Source: Arthrobacter sp. MA-N2
Lineage (GTDB): Bacteria > Actinomycetota > Actinomycetes > Actinomycetales > Micrococcaceae
Assembly: GCF_000517125.1 (NCBI RefSeq)
Contig: NZ_KI912157.1
Span: 154,979 to 218,978 of the forward strand
Reading direction: 5' to 3'
Length of the DNA stretch: 64,000 nucleotides
Part shown: positions 36,030-44,235 of the stretch, in pieces
How positions within the stretch are numbered: the first letter of the stretch is position 1
Layout: the number at the start of each line of letters is the position of its first letter
Position numbers and translations under genes: made by a program
The notes under the pieces: model-generated
Database searches by the model: none
What the model was told of the DNA's origin: nothing
Seen by the model: only the letters and a program-made list of their open reading frames with translations

Positions 36030-36797
36030 ATGCCAGACGGTCCGATCGCGATCGAAATTGATTCATTGCGTGAGAACTTGGAAGCCCGGAGTCGCTGGGA
36101 CCTCGGCTTGAGGGTGCGGGAAATCTCACGGGGTTATCGAGCTGTGACTTCGAGGCATCAGTCGATCCAACGGATGGGTCATGAATATGTCTCTGCCTCT
36201 AAGAGAAGTTTCGACCTGATGCGTAAGAAGGGCATCGGGGAAATGCTTTCAGCCGAGGAATTGGAGCTTCAGGAAGAAGCGAGCGAACTGGGGGACGCGC
36301 TGATCATGGAGGTCGAAAGCCTTTTCAACAGTGCCTCGCAGGTCCTCAACCGGGTGGCGGCCCTTCACGAGAGCTTCTTCGGCCCCGCGAAGATACCGTG
36401 GAAAAGCTTCAAGAGCTTCACCCACGCCTCGGAATATGGAGCCAAAAGGGGACTCGGCGAGCTTCCGGCAGGATTCGACGATGCGCGATCGTGGCTCTTC
36501 GATAACGTCATTCATATCCGTAACCGACACTTGGAGCACGTGCATGAAGGCCACGGAAAACCTCAGCGATCTGGCATCCTCGGCTACAACAACGTCACAG
36601 AAAATGTCTTCTACGGGGTTCAGGACAAGATGGATAGCCCCGCACCAGTGACGCACCAAGTGAATCCGCAGGACATACTACCGAGGCTTGACTTATTCCT
36701 TCGGCTCTGGATTGGCTATGTCTTGATCAATAATACGCATATGAGCGAACGTCAGGCACACGTGCCAATAACGTCGCCAGAGTCCGAGCAGAAGTAA
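36030..36797 (+). CDS. Transposon cargo protein with a HEPN-like RN-x4-H motif
   Basis: 255-aa, mostly helical, soluble protein of unknown function. No signal peptide or membrane helix. Near the middle VIHIRNRHLEH (Arg164, Asn165, His170) matches the R-polar-x4-6-H active-site signature of HEPN ribonucleases, in a helical context. Long charged helices precede it (SAEELELQEEASELGDAL). GAGAGGATGAGATC precedes ATG 36030. It is the only non-recombinase gene in the transposon. A defence or toxin role is possible, but no antitoxin partner is visible, and the motif alone is not proof. Confidence 0.6.
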   Translation: MPDGPIAIEIDSLRENLEARSRWDLGLRVREISRGYRAVTSRHQSIQRMGHEYVSASKRSFDLMRKKGIGEMLSAEELELQEEASELGDALIMEVESLFNSASQVLNRVAALHESFFGPAKIPWKSFKSFTHASEYGAKRGLGELPAGFDDARSWLFDNVIHIRNRHLEHVHEGHGKPQRSGILGYNNVTENVFYGVQDKMDSPAPVTHQVNPQDILPRLDLFLRLWIGYVLINNTHMSERQAHVPITSPESEQK

Positions 36798-36954
36798 CCT
36801 CCAGATCAACTTGCGGCGACGAAGACTCGGACAGACAGTTGGGGGTGCGCGGAGCGGGCCGGTGGCCGCCCTCCCGGAGGACCAGATCTCTGTCGGGCCC
36901 GACGGTTCAGAGGGCGCCGCGCCCGATTCGTGCCCACCGAAGTGCCACTGCTAG

Positions 36955-37713
36955 TGCAGTTAAACCGGTTTTGGTCCATGTGGAAGAACAGCATGTCGAT
37001 GAAGTAGTCATCTCCGTCGACGTCGAAGTGAACTTGCCGGCCAACGAACGAGAATCCCGGTCCCAGCTCACGCAGGGTTTCGGTGATGCGGCTGGTGAGG
37101 GCCAGTTCAAGGGCTCTCTCGGCAACAGCGCCGGAGAGGCCCAAGAACTCGAGTTGTATGGATCCTTGGCGATTTGCTGGGCGAGTTCCGAATCCTGCGC
37201 AACAAGCTGTTGCGTAAAGTTCGACGGGGCGGTGCCGGTCCTTTCCAGTGTCCGGTTCATGATCATGTTCAGCAGGACGTTACGGGACCAGCCGTGTTCG
37301 ACTGCTGCCGCCGCGTAGGAGACTCGGCTTTCCTGCTCAGTGAGTTTGTCCAGCAGGACGGTGATGTGGCCCCACGGCAATTGCGCAACAGGCTGTTGCG
37401 CAATTGGGCTGTTGTGCCAGGCACCGGCGAATGTGGTCATGTATTGAATGTTCCGGGCAGATAGGCCTTTCATGTCGGGGAACTCCGCCCGAAGGTCCTC
37501 GGAGAGGCGGCGGATGACACCGCTACCCCAGCCTTGGTCCCGTTGTTCCTTGAGCACACCGCGGCCGATGGTCCAATACAACTCGATCAGCTGAATGTTG
37601 ACCGTTCGAAGTGCTTTAGTTCTTGCCCCGCGAACGGTCTTCTTGAGCTCCTTGAGCAAATGGGCGTAGCCGCCTGGTAGGTCAACATCTCGGGAAACAG
37701 TCACAGACTTCAT
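36955..37713 (-). pseudogene. N-terminal half of the transposon-split DUF1016/YhcG nuclease, with a frameshift
   Basis: From ATG 37713 (MKSVTVSRDV): LIELYWTIGRGVLKEQRDQGWG, LSARNIQYMTTFAGAWHN and VAQLPWGHITVLLDKL are DUF1016 N-terminal hallmarks. Around 37153 one base is missing, so the family sequence continues in another frame (EFLGLSGAVAERALELALTSR, then VDGDDYFIDMLFFHM with the catalytic Asp). It breaks off at MDQNR where the transposon enters; the remainder is at 32025-32336. Two independent lesions mean it is certainly inactive. Confidence 0.88.
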
Positions 37714-37820
37714 CCTAGGCATAAGCATTCGAAGGAATAGGGATAGACCTCCCCATTTTTAGTAGAGCGAGAGACTCAATCGTGTCGCGGAAATCCTGAA
37801 AAGTTTGGGCCGCTTCTAGC

Positions 37821-38265
37821 GGCTCAGTCTCTTTTGCAAGGTCTTGGTTTCGACGTTCATGCCGCGGGCTTTGCGTGCTTTCGGGCTGCGGCCTGCTGCC
37901 CCAGCTACGGCGGCGCTTGATGGGGTGGCTTGGTCCTGGTCGGCGGTGAGTCGTGCCTAGACAGCTTCCTTGTCGGCGACGCCGTCGATTCTGGCTGCCA
38001 GGTGTTGGCGGCGTTCGGCCGAGCCGTATTTCATGTCGGCTTCCTGGTACACAGCGCCTCGGGTAGCTGACGATTCCGGTCTTCCGGTCGTTGACCTTCA
38101 GGCCGAAGCGTTTCTGTATTTGGTCGCGGATGGTGTCGGCGGCGCTGCGGGCTGCGGGGTCGTGGTCTTTCCATACGATGGCGGTTTCGTGGACCCGTTT
38201 GATGTCGCGCCCGGTGGCCGTGTCCCACCAGCGGTTGTCCGTGACGGGTGCGAGCTGCGCCCGGG
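37821..38265 (-). pseudogene. Remnant of an unidentified plasmid gene (frameshift plus nonsense codon)
   Basis: A protein-like minus-strand series: NRWWDTATGRDIKRVHETA, DPAARSAADTIRDQIQKRFG, then after a frameshift near 38060 QEADMKYGSAERRQHLAARI, an in-frame TAG about 37960, and finally TPSSAAVAGAAGRSPKARKA and a stop at about 37821. Codon-position bias matches real genes here, so it is decayed coding sequence. I do not recognise the family. It is fused at its upstream side to a DUF1016 remnant. Confidence 0.6.
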
Positions 38266-38671
38266 CTACGGCTCTGGAGGCATACCAGCGTCGCAGTTCG
38301 TGGTCGTTTATTTTGTTCAGGAGCGTGACGTTGTGGCTCAGCTCAATTATCCAGAAGGTCTGTGGACAATTGGTTCAGGCCCGGTCCATGCGGCCGCGAA
38401 CGCACGCATGTTATAGATGTTCGTCCGGGAGAAGCCCCTCATGTGCGGGAACTCCGACCGCAGGTTACGCGCCAGCCTGTCAAGGATCTTGCTGCCCCAG
38501 GCCTCGTTGGCCTGCCGGTCCAGCATCGTTCGTCCGATGTTCCAGTACAGCTCGATCATGGCGCTGTTCACCACACGCTGGGCCTTGAATTGCGCCTGCC
38601 GCACAAGGTCTTTGAGGGGACATAAGTGCAGCCGTGAAGTCACGCGGCAGGTCCGGCTCGATCTGGGTCAT
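38266..38671 (-). pseudogene. Second DUF1016/YhcG remnant (N-terminal domain only)
   Basis: Begins MTQIEPDLPRDF at ATG 38671, shifts frame near 38624, then CPLKDLVRQAQFKAQRVV, MIELYWNIGRTMLDRQANEA, EFPHMRGFSRTNIYNMRAFA and, past a stop at 38347, HNVTLLNKINDHELRRWYAS. That is the DUF1016 N-terminal domain, different enough from the copy at 36955-37713 to be a separate gene. No nuclease half follows; the sequence changes to an unrelated remnant near 38265. Confidence 0.82.
38344..38372. repeat. Palindrome copy A (29 bp, inside the DUF1016 remnant)
   Basis: 29 bp, ends CAATTATCCAGA and TGTGGACAATTG. Identical at 24 of 29 positions to the palindrome at 38708-38736. Confidence 0.7.
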
Positions 38672-38707
38672 GATTCACCCTATCGGGGGCCACTGACAGC
38701 CCGGATT

Positions 38708-38736
38708 CAATTGTCCAGACAGTGTCTGGACAATTG
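38708..38736. repeat. Palindrome copy B (29 bp, perfect arms)
   Basis: 14-bp arms CAATTGTCCAGACA and TGTCTGGACAATTG around a single central G. Lies 36 bp upstream of the second DUF1016 remnant. A further half-site CAATTGTCC occurs at 38853-38861. Could be an operator or a recombinase core site. Confidence 0.8.
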
Positions 38737-38904
38737 CGTCCTTCGGCCACGCGGACCGCCCAAACCTTCATGCATCCCTTACCCACCACCGATGACGAAT
38801 GCCAGGACCGGCAAATGTGCCACAGCCTGCGGCATATTTGAGGGCTTCACCTCAATTGTCCGTTTCTGGCTCGGATCGACCTTCCGTACGGTCGGTGGGC
38901 CGGG

Positions 38905-39348
38905 TCATGGCTGGATGGTCCGGACGTCGGGGAACCAGCCTTCGGGTGCCGTTTTGGGTTCGAGGTGTTCGGGGTCGCGGTGTTTTTGCATGTCGCATTT
39001 GTAGAACGGGCCGCGCGGGTCCAGAAGTACATTCATGTGGTGGTCCGCGTGGTCTTTCCACCAGACGCTGATGCCGGTGGCGCCGTCGAGTCTGAGGTGT
39101 TCCCAGGCCCGCCAGAGCGCTTCCACTCGGGAGAGGGCTTCGGGGTGGAAGTACCATTCGAGGCACCATTTGGCGGCGCGGCCGTCGACGTCGCGGACGT
39201 AGGTGGGCAGGAGCTGCTCGTGCAGGAACTCTTCGGCTGAGCCGTAGACCAGTTCCGGCGGTTTCTGCTCTTCCGCCGGCCTCTCTGAAGGTGCCTCCGT
39301 CTCGTAGGGGGCGGGGGCTGTGCTGAATCGTCCGATATCACTGTTCAT
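38905..39348 (-). CDS. DUF4913 family protein
   Basis: 147-aa soluble protein typical of the end of actinobacterial conjugation operons. It starts at ATG 39348 with GGAGG seven bases upstream. The conserved region reads VYGSAEEFLHEQLLPTYVRDV, AKWCLEWYFHPEALSRVEALWRAWE and WWKDHADHHMNVLLDPRGPF, with Trp-rich and His-rich motifs diagnostic of the family. Function is unknown; association with the coupling-protein gene just upstream suggests a role in DNA transfer. Confidence 0.85.
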   Translation of the reverse strand: MNSDIGRFSTAPAPYETEAPSERPAEEQKPPELVYGSAEEFLHEQLLPTYVRDVDGRAAKWCLEWYFHPEALSRVEALWRAWEHLRLDGATGISVWWKDHADHHMNVLLDPRGPFYKCDMQKHRDPEHLEPKTAPEGWFPDVRTIQP

Positions 39349-39359
39349 CTCAGAACCTC

Positions 39360-41129
39360 CTACCTCGTGAGCCAGGGATTGGCCACGGGCCCGGCTGCCG
39401 CCGGTATCTCCCGTTCTTCGGGGCGGGGGCTGTGGGTCGTGATGGAGGCCTCGACGGCTTCCTGGTGGGGTCCGGTGTACCAGGGCAGGGTCCGGACGAG
39501 GGTGGCGGGTGCGCCGGAGGCGAGGACCACGGCGCGGCCGCGGTCGAGTTCGGCGAGGTTGGAGACGTCGAAGATGCGTTCCTTGCCTTCCTGCCGGGAG
39601 CGGCTGGACCCGGTTTTGCCGGAGGAGATGGAGATGTTGGTGTAGCTGTAGTCCCCGATGAGGTCCGAGAGTGCCCGGAGGAAGCCTTCTTCGGCGACCC
39701 CGCCGCCGTAGACCTTGACGTTCGCGGCGGACCAGATTTTCCGCATGTTCGCCTCCCCCCAGAGTTCGACGCCCTGGGACCAGGACTGCAGGATGGCCAT
39801 GACGATCAGGCCCTTGGAGCCGTAGTGGCTGAAATGGTCCGGCAGTCCGGCCCAGCGGACGACGTTGGCCAGCTCGTCCAGGGCGAACAGTGCAGGTTTG
39901 GGCAGGCGCCCGCCGCTGCGCTCGGCCCGTTCCTCCATGGCCTCGGCGATCGCCACGGTCAGGGCCGTGGTGAGCGGAGCGGCCGAGCCGGCACCTTCCT
40001 TGGAGAGGATGTAGATCGTCTCCTGTGAGGCGGCGAAATCGTGCGGGTTGAACCGGCGCCGGGGATCCCTGGCCACGGAGGCGCCGCGGGCCGGGGCGAC
40101 CCAACGCAGCGTGTTCCTGCTCTTGAGGCACTGGATCATTTTCTCGGCGGTGCCGAAGATGCCGTCGCGCTGCTTGTCGGCCAGCTTCAGCGTGGACTCC
40201 AGGCCCTTGTACTGCAGCTCGTAGTCGTGCTCTTTGAGGATTTCGATGGGCTCCTGGCTGACCTGCTCCGTCACCCACAGATACACCTGGGTGATCGGCA
40301 GCTCCCCCAGCGCGGCGGCCAGGAAGTACGAGGAGAGAATGTCTTCGGCCTTCGGGTCGAAGTACGCGTCAGGTTTGGACCCCGGAAGGCGCGAGCCGAC
40401 GGCGAAGTGCTGGGTGAGTTTGTAGGCCTTCTCTTCGTCCGTGACGTAGGAGAGCGGGTTCCACCACCAGTCCGGTTCTTCCTGGGCGATTTTCTGGGGA
40501 TCAAACACCCACACAGGACCTGTAAGGATCCGGATGCCGCGGGTGCCGTCGACGACGTCGCGCTTGTTCGAGGTCGAGACCACGGCGCCGGGGGCGTCGA
40601 GGATCGCGGGCATGACCCGGGAGGTCGACTTACCGGTCCGGGGCCCCCAGATGTCGATGCTGAGGTCTTCCCAGGACTGGATGAACGTCTGGCCGGTGGA
40701 GACCACCTTGCCCACGACGATGCCCGGGGTGTCCTTCACGCCCAGGCGCTCGGCCGTGGCTTGGGCGCCCTTCTCGGAGAACGCGGCCAGGGATTTGCCG
40801 CGCCCGAGGTACCGGGCGGCCTTATCGACCCGGGCCCGCTTGGACGCGCCTTTCTTCCAGGCCAGCAGCACGACGACGGCCAGGACCAGGACCGTGCCGG
40901 CCATGAGGGCGGCGGCGACGGTGGACTGGACGGGCCAGGGCACCCGGCCCTTGATGAGCCCGGCTATCAGATCAATGGGCTGCGCCGGGGGTGCGGCGAT
41001 GCCGGCCATCCAGGAGCCCAGGTGCACGGCGGCGTAGGTCCCGCCGCCAAAGACGACGATGAGGCCAATGGCCAACCACACCAGCAGGGCATCACCGAGG
41101 CCCATTCCTTTGCGGTTCGGTGCACTCAC
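39360..41129 (-). CDS. VirD4/TraG-like type IV coupling protein
   Basis: 589-aa membrane ATPase linking the relaxosome to the secretion channel. Two N-terminal helices (about residues 12-40 and 65-90), then Walker A GPRTGKSTSRVMPAI, Walker B ALFALDELANVVRW and the TraG C-terminal motif ILQSWSQGVELWGE. It follows the VirB4-like gene with a 4-bp overlap (41126-41129), so the two ATPases are co-translated. Family naming strong; named by analogy to VirD4. Confidence 0.92.
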   Translation of the reverse strand: MSAPNRKGMGLGDALLVWLAIGLIVVFGGGTYAAVHLGSWMAGIAAPPAQPIDLIAGLIKGRVPWPVQSTVAAALMAGTVLVLAVVVLLAWKKGASKRARVDKAARYLGRGKSLAAFSEKGAQATAERLGVKDTPGIVVGKVVSTGQTFIQSWEDLSIDIWGPRTGKSTSRVMPAILDAPGAVVSTSNKRDVVDGTRGIRILTGPVWVFDPQKIAQEEPDWWWNPLSYVTDEEKAYKLTQHFAVGSRLPGSKPDAYFDPKAEDILSSYFLAAALGELPITQVYLWVTEQVSQEPIEILKEHDYELQYKGLESTLKLADKQRDGIFGTAEKMIQCLKSRNTLRWVAPARGASVARDPRRRFNPHDFAASQETIYILSKEGAGSAAPLTTALTVAIAEAMEERAERSGGRLPKPALFALDELANVVRWAGLPDHFSHYGSKGLIVMAILQSWSQGVELWGEANMRKIWSAANVKVYGGGVAEEGFLRALSDLIGDYSYTNISISSGKTGSSRSRQEGKERIFDVSNLAELDRGRAVVLASGAPATLVRTLPWYTGPHQEAVEASITTHSPRPEEREIPAAAGPVANPWLTR

Positions 41130-42727
41130 GGTGTGCCCCCTTCGGTGGGCAGCTGCGGAACGGCAGGCTCCATGAGCGTTTCTTTGTTCCAGCGGGTGTT
41201 GGTGTCGTTCAAGCCCTCGTCCTGTTCGATCGAGGTGAGCCCGATCTGGACGGGGATTCCCGGGCGGCCGCCGACCTTGATGAGGAACTTCCCCCGTCCC
41301 GGGGGTTCGACGTCGACTCCGCGGGAGTCCCAGGCGGGCGGGTCCTGCCAGGAGATGAGTTTCTGCTGCTCCTGCCGCGACAACGGGATGGCGGAGGTCA
41401 GCAGCGGCATCTCCGAAGCGGGCAGACCGCCGCAGATCACCATGCCGGAACGTTCCACGAATCCGCGGGCCTTCATCCTGTCCTCTTCCGCCGGCAAGGC
41501 CAGCAGGTCGGACATGGTGTGGGAAATCATGATCTGCCCGACGCCGACCGAGCGGTTCAATCGGGTCAGGGCGTCCACCCGGTCCACCATGCCCTTGCCG
41601 GAGCGCAGTGCCCGCCAGAGCTCGTCCAGGACCACGAAGTAGTTCCGGCGCGGTTCCAGGCCGGCGTCTGCCAGGGCGTTGGCGACGTTGACCGTGCCGA
41701 AGCCGTAGGACCAGCAGGCCAGCAGCACGGCGGCCTGCAGGTCCGTCTCGGTCTCGTCGATGCTGGAGACGTCGAAGACCACGGCGCGGTCCCGCCGCAT
41801 GGGGTTGGTGGTCTGGGCGGAGAAGATTTCTCCGAGCTTCCCTCCCCCGGTCAGGCCCAGCAGGGTGGCCTCCAGGGCCCGGGTTTCCTGCAGGTAGACG
41901 GCCATGTCGCCGCGGTCCAGGGCGACCTGGCGCAGCTCATCCGGGGCAGAGACGATCACGTCCAGGAGGTCCTTCAGGACCGGGATGCCGTCGAACGTGT
42001 CATCGAGGACCCGCAGGGCCCGGTCCAGGATTGTCTGTTCCTGGTCTGTGGGCGGGTTGTTCCGGCTGATCGTGATGAGGGAGACGACCATGTTCAGGCG
42101 GCGGCCGTGGGCGTCGGCCCGGACCCGGGTGGCGGCTTCGTGGTGGCCGTTGGCCTCAAGGAGCTGGGCGACCTCGACGGCCTGGCCGGGATCAAGAATG
42201 TTCAGGTAGCCAACGCCGCGGCCCAGGGAAATGACCTGCCCGCCGAGAGCCTTGACCGCCTTGACGTGCTCCCCCTTCAGGTCCCCCAGGACCAGGGGGT
42301 GGACGCCCTGGGCGGAGAGCCCCAGGAACATGCGCCGGACCAGGGTGGACTTCCCCAGACCGGGCTTGCCCAGGATGAACGCGGACGGGTTGGAAATGAG
42401 CCGTGCCCGCTGGAACCAGCTGATCGGGTCACAGCAGACCGTGGCCTGGGTTTCCTCGTGGCGTCCGAGCGGGACGCCGATCATGGGCGAGGACGCACCG
42501 GAGGAGAACGGCCACAGCCCGCAGACCTGCACCGTCGTTCCCCGGTACTCCGTCACGGACGGGACGAGCGCGGCCATGCCCCCGCCGCGCCCTGCCCAGC
42601 CACGGGAACCCGGCCCGGCCTCCCGTGGCTGCCGCCCAGTCTTCGCCTGCTCAGCGTTCACCGGCGCCGCCGTTACGGGCTCAGGTGCTTTCCTGGACGG
42701 GCGGGTGAAGAGTTTCATGCGGGCCAT
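41126..42727 (-). CDS. VirB4/TraC-like conjugation ATPase
   Basis: 533-aa cytoplasmic ATPase that energises the conjugation channel. Walker A GKPGLGKSTLVRRMF (about residue 130), Walker B region NYFVVLDELWRALRSGKG and the following RLNRSVGVGQIMISHTMSDL are typical of VirB4 C-terminal domains. The N-terminal VirB4 part seems to be carried by the separate SCO6880-like protein encoded just upstream, which shares one base with it at 42727 (TAATG). The split arrangement is normal for actinobacterial conjugation systems. Confidence 0.9.
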   Translation of the reverse strand: MARMKLFTRPSRKAPEPVTAAPVNAEQAKTGRQPREAGPGSRGWAGRGGGMAALVPSVTEYRGTTVQVCGLWPFSSGASSPMIGVPLGRHEETQATVCCDPISWFQRARLISNPSAFILGKPGLGKSTLVRRMFLGLSAQGVHPLVLGDLKGEHVKAVKALGGQVISLGRGVGYLNILDPGQAVEVAQLLEANGHHEAATRVRADAHGRRLNMVVSLITISRNNPPTDQEQTILDRALRVLDDTFDGIPVLKDLLDVIVSAPDELRQVALDRGDMAVYLQETRALEATLLGLTGGGKLGEIFSAQTTNPMRRDRAVVFDVSSIDETETDLQAAVLLACWSYGFGTVNVANALADAGLEPRRNYFVVLDELWRALRSGKGMVDRVDALTRLNRSVGVGQIMISHTMSDLLALPAEEDRMKARGFVERSGMVICGGLPASEMPLLTSAIPLSRQEQQKLISWQDPPAWDSRGVDVEPPGRGKFLIKVGGRPGIPVQIGLTSIEQDEGLNDTNTRWNKETLMEPAVPQLPTEGGTP

Positions 42728-44235
42728 TACAGGGCGTCCTTGATTTCGGAGGGCAGCATGCTGTGCTTGGGCAGGACCAGCCCCAACGGCAGGGAGGCCG
42801 CGAACGCGGTGTCCTGCGCGCCGTAGGCGCGGCGCAGCAGCACCCGGGCGGTACCGGAGGTCTGTTCGATGGCCGCGACGGCATCAGCGAGGCGTTCCTT
42901 ATCGGTCACGGTGGCCGTGACGACCATCCCGAAGTTCACGAGCCCCGCGCCTTGGGCTTCCTCCTGGGCGGTCTGCACGGCGGAGCGGGCGTCGACCAGG
43001 GCGCGGGCGGAGGGCCGGGTCCCGGAGGTGATGCGGACGTTGGCGTTGTTCTGGTCCCGCTCGACCACGGCAGCTGCCCGTGCAGAATCCATCGGACGGT
43101 ACAGCAGTGAAATCCGCTTCCGGTCGATGTCTCCGTGGGGGGCCAGCAGCCGTGAGAGGACCGAGGAGTTCACCGACCCCCGCGGTGCACCGGTCATGGT
43201 CCAGGAGGCCGAGAATGCGCTGTCGTGCCGGTAGGTATCCCAGCTTGCCTGGGTCGCGGTCGGGCCGACCTCGCCCCAGGCCAGGGACACCGGGGAACCG
43301 GCGGCGTGGGCTTCATCAATGATCAGCGCTGCGGGCGGGTCGTAGGCGATCCGGACGACTTCGCAGAGTTCCTGCGCCGGCATCGGGCGTGCGATGCCGG
43401 CGCCGGTGGATTGCAGCCGGGCCGACAGGCCCGGGATGCGGGAGGCAAGGTCACGGGCGACGTCTTCGGGTGTGCGTTTCTTGGACCCTGCCCGGAGGGC
43501 GGCGTTGAACGTCAGGGACACCCAGGCCCGGACCGTGGCCGACCCTTCCGGGTACGTGTTGACGACCTCGCGCAGAATCGCCTGGGCAAAGGCCGGCGCG
43601 TCCGGGTCGATGTTCATGTCCACTTCGGTCCGCAGCCGGTACCCGGAATCCGGTGCGGTCTCCACGGTCACGGCCGCGGCGTCCAGGCCGGCCTCGTCCG
43701 CCAGTCCGGCGAGCCAGCCGCCCCAGTTCGCCACCCACGCATCAACCTGCTCCGGGTCCACCAGTGAGGCGCCGTCGGGTTCGGTGGAGAAAATCACTGT
43801 GAAGTGGCTGGTGGCCGGCACATGCAGCAGCGCGAACGGGCGCTTGTAGGAGTCGGTGAACTCGTACAGGGTCGACGTCGCCGCAAGCCCCGGCAGCTGG
43901 TACATGCCCCAGCCCGTCACGCCCAGGGGGCCGGAACGGTAGAGATTCGTTCCCGAGGACCTCGACAGTCGGAAGCTCATCCGTGTCGCGAACCGGTCCA
44001 CAACGGACTGGCCGTGCTTGTCCTTCACTGTCAGCAGGAGGGCGCTGACCCCGGCCACGGCCAGGACGGCCAGGCCCGGGAACAGACCCCAGATGGCGAA
44101 GCTGATGATCCCGGCCAACAGCCCGGCCATGACAATCCCGGTCCCGATAGCTCCGAGGTTGCCCAGCCCCGCTGAGCGAGGTACCCGCCAGTTGCCGTAG
44201 GACGGTTCCTTGTACTCGGTATTAATTGCTGCCAC
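42727..44235 (-). CDS. SCO6880-family conjugation membrane protein
   Basis: About 502 aa. GTG 44235 (VAAINTEYKEPSYGNW) is chosen because GGAGGG precedes it; an ATG at 44313 would overlap the previous gene heavily. Two adjacent hydrophobic helices at about residues 25-70 (PrgI/VirB3-like) precede a long soluble part with FALLHVPATSHFTVIFSTEP and SVSLAWGEVGPTATQASW. SCO6880 proteins are thought to combine the VirB3-like anchor and VirB4 N-terminal domain. It overlaps its upstream gene by 14 bp. Confidence 0.88.
   Translation of the reverse strand: MAAINTEYKEPSYGNWRVPRSAGLGNLGAIGTGIVMAGLLAGIISFAIWGLFPGLAVLAVAGVSALLLTVKDKHGQSVVDRFATRMSFRLSRSSGTNLYRSGPLGVTGWGMYQLPGLAATSTLYEFTDSYKRPFALLHVPATSHFTVIFSTEPDGASLVDPEQVDAWVANWGGWLAGLADEAGLDAAAVTVETAPDSGYRLRTEVDMNIDPDAPAFAQAILREVVNTYPEGSATVRAWVSLTFNAALRAGSKKRTPEDVARDLASRIPGLSARLQSTGAGIARPMPAQELCEVVRIAYDPPAALIIDEAHAAGSPVSLAWGEVGPTATQASWDTYRHDSAFSASWTMTGAPRGSVNSSVLSRLLAPHGDIDRKRISLLYRPMDSARAAAVVERDQNNANVRITSGTRPSARALVDARSAVQTAQEEAQGAGLVNFGMVVTATVTDKERLADAVAAIEQTSGTARVLLRRAYGAQDTAFAASLPLGLVLPKHSMLPSEIKDAL

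Larger units (their letters stand above)
32337..36958 (+). mobile_element. Tn554-like transposon with paired tyrosine recombinases, inserted in a DUF1016 gene
   Basis: Boundaries come from the split host gene: similarity stops at ...FFHMDQNR on the right (about 36958) and resumes at YVVIELK on the left (about 32336). The two ends share an imperfect inverted motif around GCACTA (near 32345-32353 and 36950-36957). Contents: a 389-aa and a 770-aa tyrosine recombinase that overlap by 4 bp, then a 255-aa cargo gene. Two different-sized recombinases in tandem is the Tn554 TnpA/TnpB plan. The usual small third (TnpC/DUF6262-type) gene is not evident. Confidence 0.8.

Noticed and set aside
37821..38265. 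Interpretation of this pseudogene as a relaxase tail
   Set aside because: Its position fits a transfer gene but no relaxase motif (HUH or catalytic Tyr) is visible, so it is left unidentified.
40041..42826. Two long plus-strand open frames (533 and 568 codons) over the VirD4/VirB4 genes
   Set aside because: They run antisense to genes with complete ATPase motifs, show Gly/Arg/Asp-rich composition typical of the antisense frame in high-GC DNA, and lack any family motif or ribosome-binding site.
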